Below, piece by piece: positions 8,688 to 16,368 of a stretch of 64,000 nucleotides of DNA. The translations under genes were made by a program, and so were the position numbers. The notes beneath the pieces are model-generated. The model did no database searches and had not been told where the DNA came from. It saw nothing but the letters and a program-made list of their open reading frames with translations. How positions within the stretch are numbered: position 1 is the first letter of the stretch; the number at the start of each line of letters is the position of its first letter. This stretch comes from ZC4RG30 sp039917615. Lineage in GTDB: Bacteria; Pseudomonadota; Gammaproteobacteria; Steroidobacterales; Steroidobacteraceae. The stretch spans positions 1-64,000 of the forward strand of contig JBDSJD010000023.1 of the NCBI GenBank assembly GCA_039917615.1, read 5' to 3'.

Positions 8688-9407
8688 TCAATTGTCCACG
8701 GTCCAGGTGAAGGATGTGCGCACCGGGTTCACGCCTTTGCGTGTCGGGGTGATCTCAACCGATGTGCGGGCGGGAGTGAAGCCGGCCGGCAGCTGGAGGG
8801 GCACCTCGATGCTCTGGGAGTAGCGATAGTTGAACGACAGCTCGCCGTTCTCGACAGCCGACACCGACGACAGGTCCAGGTTTACAGGCGTCGCGGCGGT
8901 GGTGCCTTCGAAAGTCATGCGGATGCGACCGTTGATGGAATCTTCGCGCCCCAGTGGCCGCCCCAACACCATCCGCAGCAGATATTTGCCCGGCGCCGCA
9001 CCGCGTGTGACGCGAAACTGCTGGATCTTCAGCACAGCATCCCGGGTGTTGTCACCGGCGACGCTGCGATAGAACGCCAGATCTCTGGTGGCCTGCGCCA
9101 CCTGTGCCTGCAGTTCGCCAATGGTACGGGCGAGTTCGGTGCGCTCGCGGATCTGTGCAATGCGCTCCGTTGCCTGCGCCGCGAACTGCAGGCGCAGGCG
9201 GCGATTCTCCGCTTCGAGCGTTCCGATCTGTTCGCGCATTTGCGAGTGATCCAGGCGTGCCGCGCGACCATCGAAGCCGGCGTTGCTGTGCCCCCATTCG
9301 AAAGCAATGAACAGCGCCATGCACGCCAACGCGGCAGTTGCCAACACCAGCAACAGCCGGCGCAGAGGTGCGTGGGCGCGCACAACCAGACGTGGGGTGG
9401 GTGCCAT
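8688..9407 (-). CDS. Bitopic membrane protein with coiled coil (DUF6776-like)
   Basis: A 239-residue protein of unknown function. It has a basic N-terminus, one transmembrane helix (about residues 17-38, LRRLLLVLATAALACMALF), a coiled-coil stretch (about 52-115, with MREQIGTLEAENRRLRLQF) and a beta-rich C-terminal domain (about 120-239) predicted to lie in the periplasm. I recall such proteins beside bactofilin genes in other gammaproteobacteria. The ATG at 9407 lies 18 bp after the rppH stop; an upstream in-frame ATG inside rppH is less likely. No catalytic motif is visible. Confidence 0.75.
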   Translation of the reverse strand: MAPTPRLVVRAHAPLRRLLLVLATAALACMALFIAFEWGHSNAGFDGRAARLDHSQMREQIGTLEAENRRLRLQFAAQATERIAQIRERTELARTIGELQAQVAQATRDLAFYRSVAGDNTRDAVLKIQQFRVTRGAAPGKYLLRMVLGRPLGREDSINGRIRMTFEGTTAATPVNLDLSSVSAVENGELSFNYRYSQSIEVPLQLPAGFTPARTSVEITPTRKGVNPVRTSFTWTVDN

Positions 9408-9424
9408 GGAAGTAAGGACTGTGT

Positions 9425-9994
9425 CTAGCCGGATCGCGACGAGGGCCCGGCGGTAGGAGCGTCCCTGCGGCGGGTATGACGCAGCCACCAGGTCGGATAG
9501 GGCGGCAGCCCTTCTGGGCGGGCGAGCGGCGCCAGCTCATGCAGCGCCTTTACATAGACGGGACGCTTGAAATAGATGACCTCCTTGACTGGCTGCCAGT
9601 AATCGACCCAGCGCCAGCGGTCGAATTCTGGTTGCCCAGTGGCGTCGAGACGGATGCCGGATTCCGCGGCGGACAGGCGCAGCAGGAACCAGCGCTGTTT
9701 CTGGCCTACACAAACCGGCCGCTGGCCGTGGCGCACATAGCGTTCCGGCAGGCGGTACCGCAGCCAGTGCTCCGTGCTGCCGAGCAGCTCCACGTCGGCA
9801 GCACCCAGCCCGACTTCTTCGTGCAGCTCCCTGAACAGTGACTCTTCCGCCGATTCGCCCTGCCGCATGCCACCCTGCGGGAACTGCCAGCCTTTGCCGC
9901 CGGTGCGCCGCCCGAGGAACAACTGGCCGGCGTCGCCCATCAATACGATGCCGACATTGGCCCGGAATCCGTCGCGATCGATCACGTCGCTCAT
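9425..9994 (-). CDS. rppH: RNA pyrophosphohydrolase RppH
   Basis: Nudix hydrolase that removes pyrophosphate from the 5' end of mRNAs and so starts decay. The 189-residue protein carries the Nudix box at residues 41-63 (GGMRQGESAEESLFRELHEE then VGL), preceded by GWQFPQ, and later QRWFLLRL and EFDRWRWVDYW as in E. coli RppH. It heads the tight leftward run rppH, coiled-coil protein, bactofilin, erpA, ppx. Confidence 0.95.
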   Translation of the reverse strand: MSDVIDRDGFRANVGIVLMGDAGQLFLGRRTGGKGWQFPQGGMRQGESAEESLFRELHEEVGLGAADVELLGSTEHWLRYRLPERYVRHGQRPVCVGQKQRWFLLRLSAAESGIRLDATGQPEFDRWRWVDYWQPVKEVIYFKRPVYVKALHELAPLARPEGLPPYPTWWLRHTRRRDAPTAGPSSRSG

Positions 9995-10052
9995 GACAGT
10001 CCTTTTACCCGTCCCGCCGCATCCGCATCAAGGCAGCGCGTCAAGCACGCCG

Positions 10053-11168
10053 TTAGCCCCACTTGGCAACCTGTTCGCGGCGATCCTTGAGATATGCCAG
10101 CCCCTGCTCCATGAGACCACGGAACGTCGTGAAATCGCGGGTCAGCACTGCTGCGCGCAGACGCTCAACTGCCTGTGACAGCGCCTGTAGCGACTCCGCG
10201 CCGTAATCGTTCAGGGCCTGAATCTCGTAATAGAGCTCCGGACTTTCTTCGGAAACGTTGGTGGCAACATCCAGCTGCGCATCGAAGGTGGTGCTGGACA
10301 TGCGGGCGAGCTTCGGTGCTGTCTCACCGCTTTCCGCAAGTGCCGTGAAGAACGCGATATTCAGCGCATGCGAGAGTCCCAGCACATAGGCGACGAGGCG
10401 GTCGTGCTCTTCGAGACTCATCACCACCTGTTCGGCCATGGTAGGCGCGAACAGCGCCCGCGCTGCCGTCAACGCTGCGGCCGAACCCAGATCGATGAAG
10501 ATCACATGGCGCCCGGAAAGCAGCTCTGTGTGCGGGCCGAACATCGGATGCAGCGAGGTTACTTTCACGCCGGCAGCCATTAGTGCATGCAGGCCACCGC
10601 GCAGCGGCGACTTCAACGAGCCGAGGTCGAACACCACGCCCGTCGGCCTTCGCAAGGCGAGCTCATTGAGAATCACGCCGCTTGCGCCCAGTGGGGTCGC
10701 GACCACGATGAAATCGAAACTATTGAGATCCGGCAGGGCGCGCCAGTCCGTGACCACGGGGATACCGGCGACCCCGCCGGCCGGATCGGCCACCTGCACA
10801 TCAAAGCCCTGCGAGAGCAGGAACTGGCTGAACCAGCCGCCCATCTTGCCGGCACCGCCAATGACCAGCGCGCGGCGGCCGCTGCCCGCGCCATGGGCTG
10901 CCACGCTCACCTGCTCCTGCGTGGTGAGCGACGAGCGGATCAGCAGCCGCAGGACTTTTTCGGCCAGATCGCCCGGCAAACCAAGCTGCTCGGCGCGCCG
11001 GCGCACACCAAGAACCACTTCGCGCTCACGCTGGTAGTCACGCGTGGGATAACCCGTGGCGCGTTTTGCTGCCGCTACTTCGCGTGCTATCGCCTGGCGC
11101 CTGGCAATCAATCCCAGCAGCTCGCCATCGAGCTGGTCCAGCTGCTGGCGCAGCTCTTCTAGAGTCAT
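10053..11168 (-). CDS. tyrA: Chorismate mutase / prephenate dehydrogenase (T-protein)
   Basis: Bifunctional tyrosine-biosynthesis enzyme. The N-terminal AroQ-type mutase domain (about 1-90) begins LEELRQQLDQLDGELLGLIARRQ. The dehydrogenase domain has the NAD-binding motif VIGGAGKMGGWFSQFL (about residue 98) and the HPMFGPH motif. The 371-residue length matches enterobacterial TyrA. The ATG is well supported by GAGGAACTC directly upstream. Its start codon overlaps, on the opposite strand, the first candidate start of pdxH. Confidence 0.96.
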   Translation of the reverse strand: MTLEELRQQLDQLDGELLGLIARRQAIAREVAAAKRATGYPTRDYQREREVVLGVRRRAEQLGLPGDLAEKVLRLLIRSSLTTQEQVSVAAHGAGSGRRALVIGGAGKMGGWFSQFLLSQGFDVQVADPAGGVAGIPVVTDWRALPDLNSFDFIVVATPLGASGVILNELALRRPTGVVFDLGSLKSPLRGGLHALMAAGVKVTSLHPMFGPHTELLSGRHVIFIDLGSAAALTAARALFAPTMAEQVVMSLEEHDRLVAYVLGLSHALNIAFFTALAESGETAPKLARMSSTTFDAQLDVATNVSEESPELYYEIQALNDYGAESLQALSQAVERLRAAVLTRDFTTFRGLMEQGLAYLKDRREQVAKWG

Positions 11169-11856
11169 GAGTTCCTCAGACCTTTATGCAGGTAGACTTT
11201 GTTCCATGGTACCTGAACAGTCCCTGCCAGAGACCTTGCCCGCCGAGCCTCTCGCATTGGCTGCTGCGTGGCTTGCGGAAGCCAGCCGTTGCCGCGAGCA
11301 GCCCAATCCCGATGCCATGGTGCTGGCCACCTGCAGCAGCGATGGCAGGCCAGCGGCGCGGGTGGTGCTGTGCAAGGAAATCGATGCCGCCTCCGGAGCC
11401 GTGCGCTTCGTGAGCAACTACAACTCGCGCAAGGGGCAGGAACTGGCAGCCAATCCCCGCGCCGCGCTGCTGTTTCACTGGGATCACCTGCATCGCCAGC
11501 TGCGGATGGAGGGAGTGGTCCAGAAAGCCGCCGCAGCGGACAGTGATCGCTATTTTTCCACCAGACGCCGCGACAGCCAGCTGGGTGCGCATGCCAGCGA
11601 GCAGAGCATGCCCCTGGGGTCCGCGGCAGCGCTGCGCGCACAACTGGAGGCCGTTCGGGTGCGTTATCCGGAAGGCAACGCGGTGCCCCGTCCTGCTCAC
11701 TGGGGTGTGTACGTAATGTGGGTTGATACCGTCGAGCTGTGGGTTGAAGGCGTCGCACGGCTGCATGACCGGGCAATCTGGACGCGCGCCTTTGCGGCCT
11801 CAGACAGCATCACGCCAGCCTTCGGACCCTGGTCCAGCAATAGACTGCAGCCATGA
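11167..11856 (+). CDS. pdxH: Pyridoxamine 5'-phosphate oxidase
   Basis: FMN enzyme making pyridoxal 5'-phosphate from PNP or PMP. Family features include PNPDAMVLATCSSDGRPAAR, RVVLCKEID, FVSNYNSRKGQELAANPRAALLFHW, RDSQLGAHAS and the C-terminal RLHDRAIWTR, with the chain ending near NRL as in E. coli. Two starts are possible: ATG 11167 (229 aa) overlapping the tyrA ATG head to head, or ATG 11206 (216 aa, close to E. coli's 218). Neither has a strong ribosome site. Any promoter must lie inside tyrA. The stop overlaps the next gene's ATG. Confidence 0.9.
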   Translation: MSSSDLYAGRLCSMVPEQSLPETLPAEPLALAAAWLAEASRCREQPNPDAMVLATCSSDGRPAARVVLCKEIDAASGAVRFVSNYNSRKGQELAANPRAALLFHWDHLHRQLRMEGVVQKAAAADSDRYFSTRRRDSQLGAHASEQSMPLGSAAALRAQLEAVRVRYPEGNAVPRPAHWGVYVMWVDTVELWVEGVARLHDRAIWTRAFAASDSITPAFGPWSSNRLQP

Positions 11857-12473
11857 AGGGGAATCATCTGTTGTCGGGGCGCGCGGTCGTGGTCTGTTAC
11901 CTGGTTGCGTTCTGGTCAGGCTTCTTTGTCATGGGGGTTGAACTGCTGGGCGGTCGCCTGCTTGCGCCAAACTTCGGCAGCAGCGTCTATGTGTGGGGCG
12001 CGCTGATCACGATCTTCATGCTGGCCTTGTCGCTGGGGTATCTGGCCGGCGGCCGCTTCTCCCAGCGCAATCCGAGCATGGCGAAGCTGGGCATGCTGCT
12101 GGCAGCCGCCGCATTGACTACGCTGCCGGTATTGCCTTTGTCCGGCGTTACGCTGGAAGACCTCGCCATTGCCATTCCGGATCCACGCTTCGGTTCGCTG
12201 GCTGCCGCAGCGATGCTGTTCTTCGTGCCCACCTTCTTCGGCGGCATGGTGTCGCCGTATTGCGTGCGGCTGCTCGTGGATTCGGAAGAGTCTTCGGGGC
12301 GGCGCGCGGGACAACTATATTTCGTCTCCACATTCGGCAGCGCCGCCGGCACGATCCTGACTTCGTTCTATCTGGTGCTCTGGCTGGAATTGAACACCAT
12401 CCTCATCGCAATGATCGCCATCTCCTGCGTACTGGCCACATTGGCCGGCGCAATCAAGGGAAACAAGACATGA
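11853..12473 (+). CDS. Spermidine-synthase-associated integral membrane protein
   Basis: A 206-residue membrane protein with about six hydrophobic helices. It resembles the N-terminal membrane half of 'fused MFS/spermidine synthase' proteins (SGFFVMGVELLGGRLLAPNFG, ALITIFMLALSLGYLAGGR, FFVPTFFGGMVSPYCVRLL). Its ATG overlaps the pdxH stop (ATGA), and its own stop overlaps the start of the synthase-like gene in the same way. The two halves of the usual fusion are thus two coupled genes. The function is unknown; it may anchor or feed the exported partner. Confidence 0.8.
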   Translation: MKGNHLLSGRAVVVCYLVAFWSGFFVMGVELLGGRLLAPNFGSSVYVWGALITIFMLALSLGYLAGGRFSQRNPSMAKLGMLLAAAALTTLPVLPLSGVTLEDLAIAIPDPRFGSLAAAAMLFFVPTFFGGMVSPYCVRLLVDSEESSGRRAGQLYFVSTFGSAAGTILTSFYLVLWLELNTILIAMIAISCVLATLAGAIKGNKT

Positions 12474-13354
12474 AGAACTGCATTGGATTGATGGCTGCCG
12501 CCCTGCTGCTGGTTGCGCCTGCCGCACTGGCCCAGGAGAAGCTGGTGCATTCCGAGCGCTCGCAGTACCGCGAGGTGCTGGTATATGAGACCAACGGCGA
12601 ACGCTGCATGTGCTTCACACGCAGCTGCCGTATCGGCCGACAGTCCTGCATCAACCTGGCGGATCCACATCGCTTTGCGCTCAACTACACCCGCATGATG
12701 ATGGGAGGCACATTTCTCATGGGTGATGCCCCCAAAAGCATCCTCATCATCGGTCTAGGCGGCGGTTCCATTCCCACCGCATTGCGCGAATTGCTGCCCA
12801 CTGCCCAGATCGACGTGGTGGAGATCGATCCTGCAGTCACCCGTGTCGCTCGCAAATACTTCGGCTTCAAGGACGGACCAAAGTTGAAGGTCTATGAAGT
12901 GGACGGACGCGTGTATGTAAAACGCGCGGCGCGTGAGGGCAAGAAGTATGACCTCGTGATGCTTGATGCTTTCGATCACGAATACATTCCCGAGCATCTG
13001 CTGACACGCGAATTTCTGACCGAAGTGAAGTCGATACTTTCGCCAACAGGCGTTCTGGTCGGCAATACCTTTTCATCCAGCAAGCTCTACGATCACGAAT
13101 CGACAACCTACGCCGCCGTGTTCGGCAAATTCTTCAACCTCAAAGCCGCCAACCGCGTGGTCGTGGCGCGGCCGGCGGGATTGCCCAGCGAGGACCAGCT
13201 GCGTCTCAAGGCGCTGGAGTATGAGCTGGCGCTGCGCAGCTTCGGCGTCGACCTCCGGGATGTGCTGCCGATGTTCAGCACGGCGCCCGACTGGGATACC
13301 AAGGCGCGGGTGCTGACGGACCAGTATTCGCCAGCCAATCTGCTGAACCGATAG
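12470..13354 (+). CDS. Exported spermidine-synthase-like protein
   Basis: A 294-residue protein with a Rossmann domain of the spermidine synthase family: ILIIGLGGGSIPTALREL (residues 91-108), VVEIDP (116-121) and YDLVMLDAFDHEYIP. The GGGDGG motif of true SpeE is GGGS here. A clear signal peptide (residues 1-21, cut at ALA-QE) predicts export. Four cysteines cluster at 46, 48, 53 and 60 in a stretch that in the family reads GERC...F..RQS. Whether it makes polyamines is doubtful, since the aminopropyl donor is cytosolic. Confidence 0.82.
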   Translation: MKNCIGLMAAALLLVAPAALAQEKLVHSERSQYREVLVYETNGERCMCFTRSCRIGRQSCINLADPHRFALNYTRMMMGGTFLMGDAPKSILIIGLGGGSIPTALRELLPTAQIDVVEIDPAVTRVARKYFGFKDGPKLKVYEVDGRVYVKRAAREGKKYDLVMLDAFDHEYIPEHLLTREFLTEVKSILSPTGVLVGNTFSSSKLYDHESTTYAAVFGKFFNLKAANRVVVARPAGLPSEDQLRLKALEYELALRSFGVDLRDVLPMFSTAPDWDTKARVLTDQYSPANLLNR

Positions 13355-13405
13355 GATGATGCTCGTCAAGATTGTGTCGCACATGCGCTACGGCCACAGG
13401 AGTTC

Positions 13406-13705
13406 ATGACCATGACCAAGTCGGGAACAGAAAAATTCTTCGCTGACTTGAGGGCAGCCATCGAGAACGCCGAGGCACTGCTGAAATCCACCGCGGGAGA
13501 CATCAGTGACGCCCGTGAAAAGGCGCGCGACAAGCTGCGGGAAGCCAGCGAAGGTATCCGCGAAATCGAGCGGGGCCTGCTGACTGATGCGGCGGCCCGA
13601 GCGAAGGCCGCCAATGACTACGTCCACGAGAATCCATGGCCATCGATTGCATTAGCGGCCGGAGTTGCCTTTGCTCTAGGCCTGCTGCTGAGCCGGCGCC
13701 GATGA
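13406..13705 (+). CDS. ElaB/YqjD-like (DUF883) membrane-anchored protein
   Basis: A 99-residue protein with a long amphipathic helical part rich in Lys, Glu and Ala and a C-terminal hydrophobic tail (about 77-95, ALAAGVAFALGLLLSRRR). This is the layout of the E. coli ElaB/YqjD family, which ties inactive ribosomes to the inner membrane in stationary phase. The ATG has a good CAGGAG site 3 nt upstream. It is coupled by ATGA overlap to the next gene, reproducing the yqjD-yqjE-yqjK order. Confidence 0.85.
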   Translation: MTMTKSGTEKFFADLRAAIENAEALLKSTAGDISDAREKARDKLREASEGIREIERGLLTDAAARAKAANDYVHENPWPSIALAAGVAFALGLLLSRRR

Positions 13706-14088
13706 CACTCGCAAGTCGCTGGCACGCCCTGCTCGATTCGTTGCACACCGCCGCCGGCACGGGGCTCGACTTCGTGCAGACGCGCGTCCAGTTGTTCGGC
13801 GTCGAACTTGAACAGGAACTGCGGCGCGCGCGCAGTCTGGTCATCCAGGCCATAGGCGTCCTGCTGCTTGCCGTCCTCGCGGCAGGTTTTGTCGGTATCG
13901 CGCTGATCGTGTTCTTCTGGGACAGTCACCGCGAGCTCGTGGCAATCCTCGTGGCGGCGTTTTTTGCAGTCGCTGCCGCGCTGGCGGCCGCCATGCTGAA
14001 GCGGTCGGTGGATGCCAAGCCGCGGCCATTCGATTCCACACTCGACGTTCTTAAACGCGACTTCGACGCCCTGCGGAACCGCAGGTGA
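13702..14088 (+). CDS. YqjE-like phage-holin-family membrane protein
   Basis: A 128-residue protein with two transmembrane helices (about 48-70 and 78-100: VIQAIGVLLLAVLAAGFVGI and ELVAILVAAFFAVAAALAA), preceded by the conserved FVQTRVQLFGVELEQEL segment of the YqjE (holin superfamily III) family. The start ATG overlaps the stop of the YqjD-like gene, and its stop overlaps the GTG of the next. The function is unknown; the trio is linked to envelope or stationary-phase physiology in E. coli. Confidence 0.82.
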   Translation: MTLASRWHALLDSLHTAAGTGLDFVQTRVQLFGVELEQELRRARSLVIQAIGVLLLAVLAAGFVGIALIVFFWDSHRELVAILVAAFFAVAAALAAAMLKRSVDAKPRPFDSTLDVLKRDFDALRNRR

Positions 14089-14276
14089 ACGAACGCATGC
14101 AGGCCCTGGAGCAGCGGCGCCTGGATCTGGTCGCCAGGAGCCACCTGCAGCGGCAGGAGCTGATTGCATACGGTGCCGTCGCACGCGACGCGATGAGCCG
14201 CCTACAGCTGGTTCTGCAGGTCGCCAGGGGCGCAGCGCACATTCGACGCCTCTGGAGCCGTTTCAGTCACACCTGA
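14085..14276 (+). CDS. YqjK-like small protein
   Basis: A 63-residue, Arg/Leu/Gln-rich helical protein (MNERMQALEQRRLDLVARSH, then a region ending WSRFSHT). It starts at a GTG overlapping the preceding TGA. Its place as the third gene after yqjD and yqjE homologues and its composition fit the YqjK family. Sequence conservation in that family is low, so the name rests mostly on context. Confidence 0.65.
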   Translation: MNERMQALEQRRLDLVARSHLQRQELIAYGAVARDAMSRLQLVLQVARGAAHIRRLWSRFSHT

Positions 14277-14454
14277 GATGGCGTGGCTACGAGGCCCCGT
14301 CACTTGAAAGGCAGCGATGCATTCGATCTCGCTGCGCCTCCTCATCGTGCTCTGTGACCGCAATCACGGCGCCGAACATGCTGCATAGCATTTAATACTG
14401 CGGACACTCCGGGCACCGCCGGTCTTCGAACCCGCACCTGGAGTAGCTCTGCAC
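14277..14454 (+). other. Intergenic region, no gene seen
   Basis: 178 bp between the yqjK-like gene and the ATPase gene. It becomes locally AT-richer around 14385-14400 (GCATAGCATTTAATACTG), which may hold the ATPase promoter, and has GGAG 12 nt before the ATPase ATG. No RNA gene or strong terminator was recognised. A minus-strand frame across it mostly overlaps the ATPase gene and was not accepted. Confidence 0.4.
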
Positions 14455-16239
14455 ATGCCCCAGTCCGATTCCCCCCTTCTTGCGACACAGGACGCCGGCC
14501 GCGACCTGCCAGAGCCGTTGACCACAGTGGCAGAACTGCGTGCGCAATTGCTGACACCGCATCCGCCGCATCGGCAGAAGATTGGTCAACTGCTGCTCGA
14601 AGCCGGCGCGATACGCGACACCGGCCTCCAGCGCATCCTGACGCCGCAGTCCGAACCTTCAGACATGAAGGTCGGCAGGCGGCTGTTGCAAGCGCGCGAA
14701 ATTGACGAGGAGAGTCTTTACCGGGCACTGAGCGCACAGATCGGTGTTCCCTACGTAAAGCTCGGGGATTTCGTCGCGGATCCCGGCGCACTGGCTGCGC
14801 TGCCCGCGCACCTCGCGCGGGAACACCATGTGCTCCCACTGATGTTTCACGGCGAACGCCTGGTTATCGCCACCGACGATCCGGCCGACACCAACAAGGC
14901 TTCCTTGATCCGCTTCCGCTGCCAGATGCCGCTGGAGGCCGTCCTCGCTAACCCGCACGACCTGGAAACGGCAATCGCGCTGCATTATCCGGCGATGGGT
15001 GATGTGACCCTCGAGGCCGAAGCCGCCCAGCACCTGGGACAGTCGACGACCGAGTCGCCCGCCGGCACAGCGATCGAACAGCTGGCGCAAGAGAAGCCGA
15101 TCGTCAGGCTGGTACACACCCTGCTGGCCGATGCCGTGCTGCGGCGCGCGTCCGACATCCACATCCGCCCGCTCGAGAAGAACGGCGAAGCACACTACCG
15201 CATCGATGGCGCCCTGCTCAGGGTCGGTGAACTGCACCGCAACCTGCTGCCCGGCGTGGTGGCAAGGATCAAGGTGCTCGCCCAAATGGACCTCGCGGAA
15301 CACCGCATGCCGCAGGACGGCGCCATCCGCTTTCGCGCGCCATCCGGGCAGGTAGACATGCGTGTGTCCATCATGCCGACCGTGCACGGCGAGAACGTGG
15401 TGATCCGCATCCTGGATCCACGTATGGGACTGCGCCGACTGGAGGACGTCGGATTCTCTGCCACCGATGGCAAGCGGTTCGGGCAACTCATCAATCGCAA
15501 CCAGGGACTCGTGCTGGTCACGGGACCCACCGGCTGCGGCAAGACTACAACCCTATATGCGGCCCTGCATACCCTGAACACGGGCGAGTTCCACATCATC
15601 ACGGTTGAGAATCCGGTCGAATACCGCATCGACGGCCTGGTGCAGGTGCAGGTGAATCCTGCCCTCCACCTCGACTTCGCCAGCGTGCTGCGCAATATTC
15701 TCCGCCACGATCCGGACATCATATTGATCGGCGAAGTGCGTGACGCGGAGACGGCGAAGATCGCGATCGAGAGCGCGCTGACAGGACATCTGGTGTTGTC
15801 GACCCTGCACACCAATGGCGCAGCGCAGACCGTGAACCGACTGGTCGAGATTGGCGTCCCGTCATACCTGGTCAACGCCACGCTCGCGGGTGTACTTGCT
15901 CAGCGGCTGGTGCGCCGCAACTGCGAGCACTGCCGGGTTGCGGAGGAAGTGAGTGCGGAGATCCGGGAAAGTCTGGCGGTCGGCAAGGACGAGAAATTCT
16001 GGCGCGGCCACGGATGTCCGGAATGCTCGGGTACCGGCACTCGCGGACGGGTCGCGGTATACGAACTGCTTGAGATGAGCGCCGCGCTGTGCAAACTGGT
16101 AGTGGCCGGTGCGGGATACCGGGACATCGAAGCCCAGGCGGTCGCCGAGGGCATGGTGCGACTCACCGATCAGGCCCTGGGTCTGGCTCGCACGGGGCAG
16201 ATCTCCTTGGCAGAAGTCTTCCGGGTCCGGCTGGACTAG
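14455..16239 (+). CDS. PilB/GspE-type secretion or pilus assembly ATPase
   Basis: Hexameric ATPase of the type II secretion/type IV pilus family. The 594-residue protein has two N-terminal MshEN-like regions (about 40-105 and 115-180: IGQLLLEAGAI, VGRRLLQAREIDEESL). The catalytic core follows, with Walker A GPTGCGKTTT (from residue 357), an Asp box (DIILIGEVRDAETA), the HLVLSTLHTN His box, and a tetracysteine zinc motif (CEHC and CPEC). No pilC, pilD or gsp neighbours are present, so the partner machine is encoded elsewhere. The Chp system at 41117-49554 suggests type IV pili in this organism. PilB and GspE cannot be told apart with certainty. Confidence 0.9.
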   Translation: MPQSDSPLLATQDAGRDLPEPLTTVAELRAQLLTPHPPHRQKIGQLLLEAGAIRDTGLQRILTPQSEPSDMKVGRRLLQAREIDEESLYRALSAQIGVPYVKLGDFVADPGALAALPAHLAREHHVLPLMFHGERLVIATDDPADTNKASLIRFRCQMPLEAVLANPHDLETAIALHYPAMGDVTLEAEAAQHLGQSTTESPAGTAIEQLAQEKPIVRLVHTLLADAVLRRASDIHIRPLEKNGEAHYRIDGALLRVGELHRNLLPGVVARIKVLAQMDLAEHRMPQDGAIRFRAPSGQVDMRVSIMPTVHGENVVIRILDPRMGLRRLEDVGFSATDGKRFGQLINRNQGLVLVTGPTGCGKTTTLYAALHTLNTGEFHIITVENPVEYRIDGLVQVQVNPALHLDFASVLRNILRHDPDIILIGEVRDAETAKIAIESALTGHLVLSTLHTNGAAQTVNRLVEIGVPSYLVNATLAGVLAQRLVRRNCEHCRVAEEVSAEIRESLAVGKDEKFWRGHGCPECSGTGTRGRVAVYELLEMSAALCKLVVAGAGYRDIEAQAVAEGMVRLTDQALGLARTGQISLAEVFRVRLD

Positions 16240-16328
16240 GCCGACACGGCCCGCATCAATCCCGGTGCAGTGGAGGCACGGCCCGCTCGTTGGAGCAGCT
16301 GGCGCGGACTGATCAGCGGAAGTCGCGC

Positions 16329-16341
16329 TGATAAATTATCA
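16329..16341. promoter_or_regulatory. Small AT-rich palindrome upstream of the MBL-MFS pair
   Basis: TGATAA-A-TTATCA is a perfect 6-bp inverted repeat with a 1-nt centre, 27 bp before the lipoprotein ATG. A second small palindrome, CTGATCAG, lies about 15 bp upstream. The AT-rich core could include a -10 region. Regulator and start site are unknown. Confidence 0.35.
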
Positions 16342-16368
16342 TCCCGCCTCCATTCAACGGAGCATGGG

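Noticed and set aside
14392..14589. Minus-strand frame ending RRCPECPQY, resembling a zinc ribbon
   Set aside because: It mostly overlaps the ATPase gene out of frame, has only scattered cysteines, and has no ribosome site.
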